This document shows, piece by piece, positions 1 through 10,899 of a DNA stretch of 64,000 bases; positions within the stretch are counted from its first letter, which is position 1; each line of letters opens with the position of its first letter. Both the position numbers and the translations under genes were made by a program. The stretch is from Xanthostigma xanthostigma. Its lineage: Eukaryota > Arthropoda > Insecta > Raphidioptera > Raphidiidae. Below the pieces are notes generated by a model that was not told where the DNA came from, ran no database searches, and was given only the letters and a program-made list of their open reading frames with translations. The stretch lies in assembly GCA_963575645.1 (NCBI GenBank), contig OY754464.1:74126948-74190947 (forward strand), in the 5' to 3' direction.

Positions 1-22
1 AGCCGCAGGTTGCTGACCCCTG
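1..22 (+). mobile_element. hAT-type terminal fragment (right end)
   Basis: The window opens inside an element ending GGTTGCTGACCCCTG, a form of the common hAT terminus (CAGGGGTCGGCAACC read inward on the other strand). The same end recurs at 48051. The next 8 bases, CTCTAGGG (23-30), would be the target duplication, but the left end lies outside the window. The same octamer occurs at 1276-1283. Confidence 0.55.
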
Positions 23-344
23 CTCTAGGGCATCTATAGAGGGGCCTCATATATATGAGATCGCATACAACCACGGCTATCCTCAGATGAGAATATTTTC
101 TTGTTTCATACTTTTCATCAGTCGGGTTTTAGTTTTTCAACTTATTTTTTATTTAAATTATTTTTTTTAAAGTATTTTTTATTTGTTTTCAATTTGCTCA
201 CTCCTGCGACCAAAATTCAAAAATAAATTGGCCTATGTTACCCGGGCCATAATAGTGAATCGATTGACACCTTATTTATCAAAATAGGATGAATAGTTTA
301 GGCGCTACGGTGGAACATCCGTAGATACAAACATACATACATAG

Positions 345-620
345 ATAAAATTATCGATTAATTTTTCAGACAATATATTAACCAAATATAATTAATACAT
401 TAACGTTTCGATCCCGATTAAAATAAAAAAAAAAAAATTTAAAAAAATTCTAAATAAGGTATTAATTATTTTTTTATATTTTTAGATCCGTTCTGAAGAA
501 GATCCAAATCGGGATCGAAACGTTAATGTATTAATTACATTTTGTTAATATATTGTCTGAAAAATTGGTCGATAATTTTATTTATTGAAGAGTTCTAATC
601 AGACGTTAATCAAAGATTTG
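345..620 (+). mobile_element. Fold-back element family A, copy 1 (13-bp TSD)
   Basis: A 276-bp inverted-repeat element flanked by the perfect 13-bp duplication CATACATACATAG (332-344 and 621-633). The left arm reads AAATTATCGATTAATTTTTC; the right arm repeats it inverted and then extends into an asymmetric tail, GAAGAGTTCTAATCAGACG. Related copies lie near 8360, 8903-9192, 17272-17615 and 43245-43539. The long constant-length duplication argues against a cut-and-paste DNA transposon and for target-primed insertion. The right arm contains a hammerhead-like core (489-528). Confidence 0.8.
489..528 (+). ncRNA. Putative minimal hammerhead ribozyme core, family A
   Basis: Read in order: stem I CGTT (489-492), CTGAAGA (493-499), one A, stem II GATC...GATC (501-504, 513-516) around an 8-nt loop, GAA (517-519), palindromic ACGT (520-523) that could form stem III in a dimer, T at position 17, then AATG (525-528) pairing back to CGTT with one G-U. 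All invariant core bases (CUGANGA, GAA, UH) are present. Minimal, dimer-dependent hammerheads are known in Penelope-like elements. Other copies of the family have a broken core. Activity is inferred, not shown. Confidence 0.5.
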
Positions 621-1524
621 CATACATACATAGACTGCTAAACTCATAACCCTTCCTTTTGACTTCGCCGCAGTCGGGTAAAAACATTGATCATTTAGTG
701 AACTATGTGATTCCGTCTTTAATCATCACAAATTCGACATAAGTAGTTTTGTTTTGTGGTCGTAGAATTCTTTCAGTTATTTATAACAAAGCATCATCTT
801 TCTCTTGACGAGATATGACTTCAGCGGAAGTTGAAATTCCTTTATATTGTACCAAGATGAAATTAATACTCGGAAAAACCAATTATAATAACATCTTGAT
901 AAAAAATGCGTCTAGTCTTTTTCAATTTAATATAATACATATATAAAAGTTTGTTAAAATGCATCGCCATTTAAACGAAGTTATTCGTTTTTCTTTTTCT
1001 TTTGAAAATTGTGTTCAGAACAAAATGAAAGATATTTATAATACATTATTAAAATATTTGCTTTATTGTACAGTAGAGTCTCGATAACGTGAACTAGTTC
1101 TTGCACGTGGTGGTCATTAACTGAATATTGATTTTATAAAAAATAAGTTTAAAAACTAAAACCCGACTACTGAAAAGTATGAAACAAGAAAATATTCTCA
1201 TCTGCGGAGAGCCGTTGTCATATGCCACCGACTCTAACAAAACATTATATTTTAACAGTAGTAAACGATCATAAGCTCTAGGGTAAAGTGCATCACGCTA
1301 TACATTTAGAGGGGCTTCATATTTTCGAAAAAAATTAGTTAGTTAAGAATAGCGGCACTTTTTCAAAAATCAATTTAAAACATTTTTTTCAACGGAACTT
1401 TATTCTTTCAAGTATTAAGATAACACCATCATTTACTCAAATTTATTTAACTCAACAGGGCGTTGCGCTCGGGATATTATGCCCGCGCTGAACCCAATTT
1501 TCAACGTTAAATAAAAAAACTATA

Positions 1525-1712
1525 GAGATAGAGTCCCGGAAGACGGAACTTTTTTATTGGAAATTTCCTCCTCTTTAAGAATCTTGTTTTACAGTTTGTG
1601 AGATATTAGCGAAAAACTAAATGCCTTTTTTCTTTCCTCTTAATTTGTTTATAACTTTTTCAATTTCTCAAATATTTTTTCTAGATGTCATTCCGAATAC
1701 AATGAGCCATCG
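1525..1712 (-). repeat. Single-arm copy of the 44.9-45.6 kb palindromic repeat
   Basis: The stretch runs from GTCCCGGAAGACGGAAC to ATGTCATTCCGAAT and matches the right arm at about 45390-45575 (TTCCGGGATATGGAAC ... ATGTCATTCCGAAT). It is strongly diverged, and only one arm is present here. No coding content. Confidence 0.5.
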
Positions 1713-1988
1713 GTCATTTTTGTAAAAACTATTTCAAGCCTTAACACGTTTTTGAACTTGCGACGTAGACTTAACAACCCTGAAAAAAATTCCAGCCAAT
1801 TGGGCGACGGGACCATTTTAACTTCAAAAATGTTGACATTTGATTGTAATAAAGAAAATAAAGTTTCTGATATCGCGTGAGGTGACGCGGGTAATGGCTA
1901 GTATTCAATATGATATTAATTATTCGTTGCCATGGTTACCTACATAGTATGTTACACGCCATGTAAAAATTAATCAAAGCATGCTTAA

Positions 1989-2372
1989 CTAGTTTATTTC
2001 TGACAGATCCATAAAACAAAAGAGCGGATGATTTTTTTTTATTTTCAAAATATTTCCGAAACTATAAAGTTTAGAAAATAATTTTTTTAACAAAACTTTC
2101 TTGAAAAAATAAATAGAATAATAAGCCGTTATGAAAAGTATATCATTATTATATAAAAAATACCGTTTTAGCATATATCTCTTCTGCGCATGCGCCGATT
2201 TTCCCCAAAAACAATAGGGCTCTTCATATTTGCATACCAAACATCCTCCCAAAGTTTGGTTTCAATCCGCTCATCCGTTAAAACGGAAAGATATTGTAAA
2301 ATTTTTGAAAAGTGATTTTAGACCTAAACTAGTACCATTCCCTACTTGTGGGTTGGAATGGTAAAATCAGTT
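1989..2372. repeat. Dispersed repeat family B (probable LINE 3' region)
   Basis: Two blocks are shared with other places. GCGCATGCGCCGATTTTCCC through TTTGGTTTCAATCCGCTCATCC (about 2190-2280) recurs at 20120-20150 and 20255-20335. AACGGAAAGATATT through GTGGGTTGGAATGG (2280-2366) recurs at 18456-18537. The layout resembles the 3' untranslated region of an insect LINE, but no coding part is left. Confidence 0.5.
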
Positions 2373-2811
2373 CTGTAACGTAACTAGCCTCGAAGATAAA
2401 GGGGGTCTAAAAGGACTCGAAATAGTTCATGTAAACATATATAGGCACAGTACTTTGCGAAAACTTGACCGAGGCACCCCGTGCGCTATGATTCTAACCG
2501 CATGCATCATTTAAAAAAATGCGTGTAATTTTTACTCCCATTCAACTATAACAGTGCGTTATAAAAAATTCCATGCAAGCCCCCCATATTACGTCATGGC
2601 GTGTTAACATACGTATTTGTATACATTCAGCATACCGCGTTGGCTGCATTTGTGCCATAATTGGTGGACGTTTTGCCGGTCACGATCACAAATGCACACA
2701 TTTTTGTTTAGTGTCTACGCAAGAGCCTCCGTGGAATGCACAATGCACAATTGTACAGACCGTCGCAAAAGTTCAAAATCTTTTCAAACTGGACGCCTGC
2801 TTATATTAAAC

Positions 2812-2842
2812 ACTGGCGGGCCCGGTCCGGTTTTACCCGGAT
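2812..2842 (-). mobile_element. Degenerate Helitron 3' end
   Basis: GGTCCGGTTTTACCCGGATG matches the hairpin at the 3' ends of the full Helitrons at 38740 and 41712-41740, inverted. The CTAG terminus is lost (GGCGGG in its place). About 3130-3205 holds a diverged stretch with GACAGACAGACAAACATG that may belong to the same relic. Confidence 0.35.
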
Positions 2843-3212
2843 GCGATAGAGATATTTTGTGTTGTATTCTGCAAAATGTATTTCATTCAGAATCTACCAC
2901 AGCGCCGAAATGACTGAACTAATAGCTTTGAGCTGATGTCGCTAGGTGGTAGTGCCCGCTAGCTCATCCTGCTAGTTGCCGCTTGGTGTGCTACAGTGAC
3001 GCGCCATTTGAACATAACCAGTTGCGCTCGCCTGCTTGATGTCGCTACATGATACGGATAGTTTTCTTGACAAAACACCGTCATTTTTGTACAAAATATT
3101 TACAAATTATATATACAAAAAACCTTCCTCGTTTATCGCTCTTTCTATTAGTGAAAACCGTATAAAAAGCCGTTCGGTAGTTTTGAGTTTAACGCGTTCA
3201 GACAGACAGACA

Positions 3213-3294
3213 AACATGAATCATTTAAAATAAATGACACCTCGAATATGTCGAACATATTCGAGGTGTCAGACATTTTAAATTGTTCATGTTA
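3213..3294. repeat. 82-bp palindromic hairpin (short MITE)
   Basis: Arms of about 40 bp meet at 3253-3256. The inner 17 bp, GACACCTCGAATATGT and its complement, are perfect; the outer part has several mismatches. No TIR or target duplication stands out. Confidence 0.7.
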
Positions 3295-3299
3295 TTTGT

Positions 3300-4432
3300 C
3301 AGAGAACATTATTTTTTCGTTTTGGTTAAAGTTTTTAAGCTATCCAATTAAAAAACAAACAGTATCTATAAATTTTTTACAAATTTAGAGGGAAAACGCC
3401 CTAAAATCAAGAAAAGTCATAGAGGAAATAGGTGTCAGACTAGGCCTAATGAGGCCATATACAAAGTTTGGGGAGAGTATGTATCAGTAAAATTTTTGCC
3501 GACGGGCACTCTGAATCATAACTATGTATGTATTATAATGGAACATTTCAATTTAATTTTCACCCACTTTCACACATCTGTGAAATTTGAAATTTTGCAC
3601 ATGACAATATGTACAATCATTTATTTATAAACATTTATAAATACTTATATATAAATAATTTATATAAACATAGCTTTTTAGCATAATTACCGTTGCGTCG
3701 TTGTAGCACTGTGGAGCAACTAACTCGTCCCACTCGCCGCGAGCAACTGACCAATCAGGCGTTGTTGTCTTCAAGACCTGCTTTCAGATCGACACTACTG
3801 CCATCTAGAGACATTAGCTGTTATTATCATGAGAGTCAATGTTGCTATCAATAGTTTCTCACTTTATAAGGTATTTGTCATACTCAACTCAATATTGCAT
3901 TCCTTTGCACTTACGTCATTGTAATTCTAAAGATGTGATATTTCAGAAATAAAAAAACAAAGGTTACCAAACTTTTTGCGACCACTAGAAAATACGTGTA
4001 TATTATTGTGTGTCGGTGCATTTATGCTTCATGCGGCATAGTCGGGATGACGGCGTAGTCAGGGAAGCAGGGGTGGTCCGGTCGCGGATTTTACCATAAT
4101 CTCGCCATTAGTTTTCCGCACGTTACCGTGTTAATCCCCGTCTTCCCTTCACATTCGCACACTGCTTTGAACCGTTAGGCGGTGGTTCCTCTAGTTTTCT
4201 TGTTTAGTACACAAACACCAATACACACGAACAAAACACCTGAGGTTTTTATATGAACGGTGTCTGAGATACAGTGCGCATCAAAAGTATCGCCGCCTTT
4301 GATAATTCGTGCAATAAACATTATATGGATGTGTAAACATCTGTACGCGTCCTCTCCCAAAATAATATATTTTGGGCCGGCTGTATGCGGATAATTAGAG
4401 TTGTTTATCGTCGGACAACGCACACGAACCGC
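3300..4432. other. Unclassified AT-rich stretch
   Basis: No coding region, tRNA or paired repeat recognised. The GC-richer patches at 3690-3800 and 4020-4180 could be old LTR or gene-flank sequence, but nothing identifies them. Confidence 0.4.
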
Positions 4433-4434
4433 AC

Positions 4435-5098
4435 GAACAGTCACTGACGACCGCTCGAGCAATCACTGGCAATCGTTCAAACTGTCACTAACAACTGATC
4501 GAGCAATCACTGTCAATCGTTCGAGCAGTCATTGACAATCGTTCGAACAGTCACTGACAACCGTTCGAATAGTAAATATCAATCGCTCGAGCAATCACTC
4601 GGCTGGAGCATTCGCTGTCAATCGTTCGAGCAATCATTGATAACCGCTCGAACAGTCACTGACAACAGTTCGAATAGTCACTGACAACCGCTCGAGCAAT
4701 CACTGTCAATCGTTCGAGTAGTCATTGACAATCGTTCGAACAGTCACTGACAACCGTTCGAATAGTCAATGTCAATCGCTCGGCTGGAGGAATCACTGCC
4801 AATCGTTCGAGCGGTCATTGACAACCGCTCGAACAGTCACTGACAACCGTTCGAATAGTCAGTGACAACCGTTCGAGCAATCACTGTCAATCGTTCGAGC
4901 AGTCATTGACAACCGTTCGAACAGTCACTGACAACCGTTCGAATAGTCAATGGCAATCGCTCGAGCAATCACTGTCAATCGTTCGAGCAGTCATTGACAA
5001 CCGCTTGAACAGTCACTAACAACCGTTCGAATAGTCACTGACAACCGTTCGAGCAATCACTGTCAATCGCTCGAGCAGTCACTGACAACCGCTCGAGG
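4435..5098. repeat. 22-bp minisatellite, about 30 units, with 88-bp higher-order pattern
   Basis: Units have the form TCACTGACAACCGTTCGAAC plus AG. Four variants alternate (GAGCAATCACTGTCAATCG, GAGCAGTCATTGACAATCG, GAACAGTCACTGACAACCG, GAATAGTCA...), giving a near-regular 88-bp order. Each unit centre is a palindrome, TTCGAA or CTCGAG. Two junctions near 4600 and 4780 carry the same extra CGGCTGGAG, so they are register slips of one ancestral block. The array ends 25 bp before a Harbinger transposase fragment. Confidence 0.9.
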
Positions 5099-5122
5099 TG
5101 ATCGCTCAAATCCTGTTCCAAT

Positions 5123-5221
5123 ATGAATTTTAAGGAGGAAATACTACTGTTGTTATTTTTTCTTAGACGCAGACGACGTAGAAAACAAAGAAAATTCTGG
5201 GTTCATCCAATTTTAAAATGA
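5123..5221 (+). pseudogene. PIF/Harbinger transposase N-terminal fragment
   Basis: A 32-codon frame begins MNFKEEILLLL, continues with a basic run of six arginines and ends RKFWVHPILK before TGA. The hydrophobic-basic-FWVHP order matches the N-terminus of Harbinger transposases (HARBI1-like), which are normally about 350-400 aa and have a DDE nuclease domain. None of that domain follows: downstream (5222-5450) is non-coding. It could be one exon, or a fragment captured in a non-autonomous element. Identification is by motif memory only. Confidence 0.6.
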
Positions 5222-5224
5222 ATA

Positions 5225-5935
5225 GAATATCATTTCATTACTTGTTTTGTGTTGCTCATGGGCAGTTAACTGCTCGACCACATGACGAAATTTCGCCGTG
5301 CTACTGACTGCTCGGTGCGATCGTGATGGCTCGGGCGGTCGTGTTTCTATGGAACTTTGTAGTTCGTCATGAAGTCGATACTTAAAATGGTTTCAACGGT
5401 TTGAGGGTGCCCGTGTACGATCGTTTTTAGGTTAGAGTGAGTTGGTAAATTCTTACAGAGGGACGCTGACCAGTTGCAATGTCAGAAAATTTTTCAGGCT
5501 GGGATAAAAAAATAATAAACATGTTTTAAATTCACATTCAGGATTGGCAGCCATCATTGATAATAAGTATATGAACTATAAAATGACCATTGACAAAATC
5601 AAACTGGATTATTATTTGTCTCAAAAAGATCTTTAATTTTCATTATTTTTTTTAAGATTAAAATATTGCTTTTGACTCTCACTGTATCAACGTTCGTGGC
5701 GATAGGCTTCTTGTTTATATTATCTAAAGCTGAAGAAACGCCCCTTAGCTGAATGTCGGGTAAAACCGATTATTTAGTATGTGTAACGTCAACGTATAAA
5801 ATTTTATTTACATTATATTTCATGAATTTATTGCTCGGTCACTCTGACTTAGTCCCGCCTCAATAATGACAATGAAATTTTAAACTTCAAAATATAATAG
5901 ATACACCCAAACAGTTACAAAAATCGCTTTAATTT
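5225..5935. other. Unclassified stretch
   Basis: Nothing recognised. Low-complexity TTTTAAGATTAAAATATT patches and a GC-richer segment at 5260-5440 without an open frame of note. Confidence 0.4.
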
Positions 5936-5937
5936 TA

Positions 5938-6083
5938 AAGTATTAAGCTATTTATTATCTAAAAAATTGTACGAAAGATTGAAAGTTTGATGATTAAAAA
6001 AATAATGAAAAATTAATTTTTTTTGAATCATCAAACTTTCAATCTTTCGTACAATTTATTAGATAATAAATAGCTTAATACTA
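5938..6083. repeat. Inverted repeat with ~57-bp arms
   Basis: Left arm 5938-5997 and right arm 6027-6083 are nearly exact complements (AGTATTAAGCTATTTATTAT at the outer side, GATTGAAAGTTTGATGATT inside). A diverged single copy of the right arm lies inside the family A element at about 17428-17490, linking the two. Confidence 0.75.
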
Positions 6084-6089
6084 ATTAAT

Positions 6090-6840
6090 TTTTATATTTT
6101 TTAGTTAATTTTAAAGTGTTTCTTCATTTTTAGAAAGTTGTTACTTAATAATTGTACTTATCCTATGAAAACAAAATATTTAGAACGTTGATGTTGGGTC
6201 TAAACAGTGTAGCGGAAGATAGTTGATGATTTTTTCAATGCATCGATGTTTAATTTACAAAAATCGGTGGTTCTGTAGATTTCGATGTTTTGTACATTGG
6301 CTAGAATTTTTTTCTGCATAAGCAAACCTCTCCCCAAATGGATAAATGTCCAGTTATGTCTGCTAGGCATGCAAGACAATGATAATAATAAAATATATCG
6401 AATTTTTCTGCAACTAATTTCATCCCCTCATATTATTAGCTATATTAAATTTACTATTAAAATTTTAACATTGTTATCCAGTACACTTTTGTATTGTGGG
6501 AATTTGAACTACAAAAAGCTTTTGAATGATTTTGAAATATAGACACTGAACAACTGAGATGACGTGGATGATTTTTTTTTTTCATAGAAATTAGACTGTA
6601 TCATTCACGGCATTATTATTTTACAATTCAGTGTGCCTCCAGCTTTATTCCCTTCCTAACCAGAAAACATTTCATATTATTCGCGTGTTGCGGGATTATT
6701 TGTACTTATAACTAGTCGGTATTTTGTGAGATTTTTGTAATCTTTCTGTTATGTTAAAAAAAACATTTTTTGTCAGTTTCGTTTTTTTTGAGTTAAAAGT
6801 TTAGCTTTGGTGTTAACTATTTATGGAATTGTTTTTATAT
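6090..6840. other. Unclassified AT-rich stretch
   Basis: No coding sequence or repeat partner recognised in this window. Confidence 0.4.
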
Positions 6841-6844
6841 GTAT

Positions 6845-6940
6845 GTTACCGGACAAACCCGATTTCAGGACAAACTAGTTTGGCCTAGTATGAATAGTAG
6901 GCTAAACTAGTTTGTCCTGAAATCGGGTTTGGCCGGTAAC
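6845..6940. repeat. 96-bp near-perfect palindrome
   Basis: Arms 6845-6881 and 6904-6940 match over 37 bp with one mismatch; the outer end is GTTACCGGACAAACCC. The 22-nt centre is itself partly self-complementary, so the whole unit could fold into one hairpin. A fold-back MITE is likely. Confidence 0.8.
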
Positions 6941-6949
6941 AATATATAC

Positions 6950-7575
6950 TGTAAACTCCATTTAACTTCAAAATAGATAAAGTGAAAAGTCGACTTTATA
7001 TGGTTCCGACCGACACCAATAAAGTATCTTACTATACAGAATATTATGTATAGGCAAATATATACACAGTACAAAAAACTTTCCGCTTCGGTCTGTCTTA
7101 TGAACTAGAAAATGAAAAAAGACTTTTCTTATAATGAAGTTTTCCTTGCTTTGTTTTCTGCAACAGTTTTCTATAACTTCAGTGCAATTTTCTGTTACAT
7201 AAAACGGTCGACTTTATTGAATAGAAACCTAACTTTCTCGTCAGCGTTCAGGAATATCGAACTTGTGTATACCTACTGATATAATAATGGTGTCTATATT
7301 TGACTTATAGGGGCTGGCTGATTTATTGAAATTAATCAATTATTGCTTAATTGGATTCAAACCCTCCATTTAATTCAATCACTATATAATGTAGACCTCT
7401 CTACAATTGATTGGAATTATAATACGTGCTTTCAACACACCTGATTTTTTAATTTTAAACGACCCAGGAGTGAGGAAAGTCTTTATAATAACGAGAAATA
7501 AAATTATAGTTTAGAAAAACTGAAACAAGTCTTTATGAACTAAAAAATGCTAAATAATTTGCTACAAAATTAGCT
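6950..7575. other. Unclassified stretch
   Basis: No gene, tRNA or repeat partner seen. A short copy of a common insect repeat cannot be excluded. Confidence 0.4.
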
Positions 7576-7577
7576 TT

Positions 7578-7965
7578 AATCATATACTTTTATTCTATAC
7601 TGAGCATAGGAATAAAATTGCAATCGAACCATTAGAGTGCCAACATATACTTCTGTTTTTTTTACGACGTAAGCTCTGGCGTATCCAGGAGGGCGAAACA
7701 AGCACGGGGAACCCGGCTTAAGACATTTCTAATTTGCCCCTTCCTGAGCCAAAAGCTGTGTACGCCTATGTTAACGCCATAGAAAAAGACAAAGTTTTTG
7801 AAACAGAGATACTTTATTCAGATTGAATGCAAGTACATCAAGCAATATCCTATCATCGGAGAAATCGGAGAATTACATCGAAGAAAGAGACGCAGATATA
7901 TTTTCCATACGATTTGTTGCCTTCACTTACCGCACATTGAGTAGATAGACAATGATTCATGTAGT
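7578..7965 (+). repeat. Long direct repeat, copy 1 (partner 63445-63830)
   Basis: About 390 bp aligns with the copy near the end of the window, with scattered substitutions and small indels. Shared landmarks include ATACTGAGCATAGGAATAAA and AGATACTTTATTCAGATTG. Inside, TGGCGTATCCAG (7677) and TGTGTACGCC (7758) face each other and look like the short TIRs of a hAT-like MITE embedded in the larger repeat. No open frame. Confidence 0.8.
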
Positions 7966-7969
7966 AAAT

Positions 7970-8355
7970 TATTAAATATATGGCTTTAATATAAAAACGT
8001 GGGGTGCTTGATGTCAGTAGTAATAAACTTTACATTACTAGCTATTCGTAAAAGGAGCTATTATACAAAAAGTAGAAATCAACCCACGTTATTGTATTAG
8101 CTAATTTTGTTGTCAAATTATTTTGTGCTTTTTAGATTATAAAAATGCGTTTTAGTTTCTTAGCATAATTTTATTTTTCGTTTTATAGTCTTTTAGTTTA
8201 TATAAATTGTATCTACGGAAAGTTCGTTTAAAATCAAAGATAGTTCCGCGGAACTACTCAACAAAGAAAATTCCATGTTTATGGTATCTTTGGAATCGGA
8301 TATACAAATAGAAAGTAAAATATTGTTAAATTTTATTTTTACTGGACTTAAGTCT
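7970..8355. other. Unclassified AT-rich stretch
   Basis: Nothing recognised between the direct repeat and the next family A tail. Confidence 0.4.
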
Positions 8356-8359
8356 AATT

Positions 8360-8410
8360 TAATAAATAAAATTATCGAAGAGTTCTAATCAGACGTTAAT
8401 CAAAGATTTG
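8360..8410 (+). repeat. Family A tail fragment
   Basis: AATAAATAAAATTATCGAAG leads straight into the family A tail (AGTTCTAATCAGACGTTAAT). The inverted-repeat body is missing, so this is a deletion or 5'-truncated copy. Confidence 0.75.
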
Positions 8411-8902
8411 TCTAATTTTTTGTATTCTGTTTCGTTTGATATTAATGGCTTAAAAACTAGATATTTCGACTCAAATTCTTTATCCACCTGATACCAGAGA
8501 TTTCGCTCAAGCCTTTTGTACAACCCTGTTGTTTTGTCTTCCACACAAATGATATTCGCCTTGTCACAATAATGGCACCCGACTGATTAGTTAAACGAGC
8601 GACAACCAATTTAATTGTACATCGAAACTTTCAAAAAGGAAAACTTCAATATAACTTTCTCATCACTCGGAAACTTTATAAACTTTTGGTTTTAAGTGCG
8701 TTAGAAATTTATTTTGTATTGTTCACGCTAATAAAATTTTAATAACAAAACAACTTTTTAATTATTTTAATCATGTCTTATCATAACGTCTAAACTCTGT
8801 CTAATATATGGCTAGTTGTTATTATAAAGGAAAGTGATAACTTTGAGGTTATTGATTAATAACACAAAAAAGCTAATACTCGTATACACAAGGTATATTA
8901 AT

Positions 8903-9192
8903 TAAAAATCTTTAATAAACCCAAATATTAAAATAAATAAAATTATCGATTATATAATTGACAAAAATTATAAAATTATAATTCAATAGATGGATGTTGA
9001 GGTCCGGATTTAGATCTTCTTCAGAAATAATCTAAAAAATATAAACATTAATTAGTATCTACTTATTTTCTAATAGAATTAAATTAAATTTTTTTTTATC
9101 AAAATATTAATGAAAAATTAATAACAATTTTTTTTTATAATGTTTGTCAATTATATAGTCTGAAAAAATTGGTCGATTATTTTATTTATTTA
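8903..9192 (-). mobile_element. Fold-back element family A, copy 2 (degenerate)
   Basis: Arms at about 8930-9040 and 9060-9192 carry the family ends (AATAAATAAAATTATCGATT and GGTCGATTATTTTATTTATT). A relic of the tail (AAATCTTTAATAAAC) on the left shows minus orientation. The hammerhead-like core survives only partly on the minus strand: CTGAAGA and GATC remain, GAAA is lost. Confidence 0.7.
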
Positions 9193-9390
9193 AATAATGG
9201 TATCATTCCGCCCGAGATATATACTATTTTTTGGTACGTATCCACTAAAATAGCTAGTTTTCACGTCAATAACAGTATATTTTTAAAAAAATGCAGGCCA
9301 CTTTTGAGCAATTTTCACTTCTAGTAGCAAGTGAGGTGCAAGTTCAATGGACAATAACAAAAACAAATTTATCAGGGATTGGTATTATAT

Positions 9391-10057
9391 TATTGCGCGC
9401 TCCCTGTTAGGACGACTATGCTTTCTGTGGAATATTCTCGCAACAACAATGGAAAGCAGGTAGTCAAAACCGAACCTTCATAAAGTTGCCTGAAGAAGGC
9501 GATACATGTAAAGGAATGATCTGGTGCTTCTAGAAAATTCTATCAGGCGGGAGACGAAGCTATAAAATGTGAGCGGAGTGGTTGGCAAGCCAGTCAGTCA
9601 GTTGGTTAGTTGCACTTTACGTACAGTGGATTACAGACAACTGTGAAATAAATTGTTCAGTCGGTACAGTAAGACCGAGGCAACTGCTGAGATAGAAGAT
9701 AAATGAGCTGTGTAAACCATTGAGTGCAATTATATAAATCTGCTTTTACATAAATAACTTTTTGTAAATAATCGTGTGAAAATAATTAATAGACAAGTGT
9801 GAATAAGTGTACTAGATAAACTTTGTTGTGTTTGTGTGCTGTAAATATTTTGTGTACATAATTTAGTGAGTCTATATTCTCTGTTACTTAGTCTTTTATT
9901 TTATTATTTAGAACTGTCGTTATTTTGTTTCTGTTAACGTTATTATTACTGTTACGTTTGAGAAGTACGCTTTCGTTTGTGTGTTTAACTGTTTTTTTAA
10001 AACGTTTATTATTGTAAATAAATAATTTCCACCTTAAACCAGAACAGTTTTGTTAAA
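9391..10057 (+). mobile_element. Solo LTR, gypsy-like family, copy 1
   Basis: A 667-bp terminal repeat, TATTGCGCGCTCCC...CAGTTTTGTTAAA, flanked by the 4-bp duplication ATAT (9387-9390 and 10058-10061). The consensus TGT...ACA ends are each mutated once. Inside are a TATA-like CTATAAAATG near 9570 and AATAAATAAT before the 3' end. No primer-binding site, gag or pol follows. Relatives: 14915-15466 (minus), 18892-21351, 48430-50277 and 53902-54481. Confidence 0.8.
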
Positions 10058-10589
10058 ATATTTTTCATTACAGCACTAGTGCGCCATGGGTTTACTTTAT
10101 ATGCCTGTATCCATGCATATAAAGCGGCTATTTTATAGGCGGTAGTGCAAAAAATATTTTTATGCGAAAAAAGAGACAGCCAAATTTACAATTTCAATAG
10201 AAAAATTTACAGTTCTTAATTCAATACACGTCTGAAATAATGGTACGTATTTATGTAAAGGTATACGCAGAGCTGAAATTACTTTTCTATTCTCACTTTC
10301 CGCACAGTACAGTGCTCCGAGTCGAGAAATCGTTTAACTCCAAAGAACCGCCAATAAAAAAAGGTCGTAACTTTGCTACTAGAAATAAATTGTCTCTGTT
10401 TCCAATGCGCAAACCAAAAAGAAACCCTTGTCTCCCTCTGTAACAACTTTCACCTATCACCTTTCTATATACGGAAAAATAAATGTTTTGCATTTGCACA
10501 AATTTTTCTTTCGAAAAACTCTCAAATAAATCGAAAACGCTTATAGATTTAGTCTGGGCTTAGACGAAACTCTCACAATGCACGACTAA

Positions 10590-10890
10590 ACCAAAATAAT
10601 AAAAGAAATAAAAAAAAATGTTACTATACCGAGTTTTTAAAGCGAACTAAAAATATAAAATAATTTCTGTACAGACGGATTTGAAACGAAAAACGTGGGG
10701 ACATTATTTGTTTTATTTCATAAATGGATTTTTTGATTTATAGTTACTCTACACTTTTTATATAACTGTCGTTTGCGCTCCACGTTTTTCGTTTCAAATC
10801 CTACAAGTTAAGAAAATTATTTTATACTTTTTAATTTGTTTTAAAAACGTGGTATATTAAAAATGCTTTTTATTTATTTTATTATTTTCT
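10590..10890. repeat. Inverted-repeat MITE, arms ~110 bp
   Basis: Left arm about 10595-10700, right arm about 10781-10885; the innermost 22 bp (GGATTTGAAACGAAAAACGT and complement) are perfect, the rest diverged. No open frame or clear duplication. Confidence 0.7.
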
Positions 10891-10899
10891 TCTTTTTTG

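Larger units (their letters stand above)
262..682 (+). repeat. RTE-like LINE 3' tail, split by insertion
   Basis: The two halves are about 262-344 (ends in CATACATACATAG) and 621-682 (CATAACCCTTCC, then GCAGTCGGGTAAAA). Together they resemble the 3' tails of insect RTE elements, with a short ACAT microsatellite and the GCAGTCGGGTAAAA ending. The fold-back element 345-620 interrupts it and duplicated 13 bp. Assignment rests on general resemblance only. Confidence 0.4.
57..1234. mobile_element. TIR element with ~100-bp arms, no coding content
   Basis: Arms at about 57-158 and 1133-1234 are reverse complements with few differences; both carry the block AGATGAGAATATTTTCTTG. No transposase is visible inside. 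The interior holds an old LINE-like tail split by a fold-back insertion (345-620), plus about 400 bp of AT-rich sequence (690-1130) in which I recognise nothing. The target duplication is unclear. Just outside, CTCTAGGG and a diverged TAGAGGGGC(C/T)TCAT block are repeated on both sides (23-50 and 1276-1320), which may be a long duplicated flank. Confidence 0.65.

Noticed and set aside
4175-4462. 95-codon open frame on the minus strand
   Set aside because: It runs into the 22-bp satellite, has no motif and no sensible start or splice context.
4435-5098. CRISPR-like array
   Set aside because: Units are contiguous 22-mers with no unique spacers, in a eukaryotic repeat landscape.
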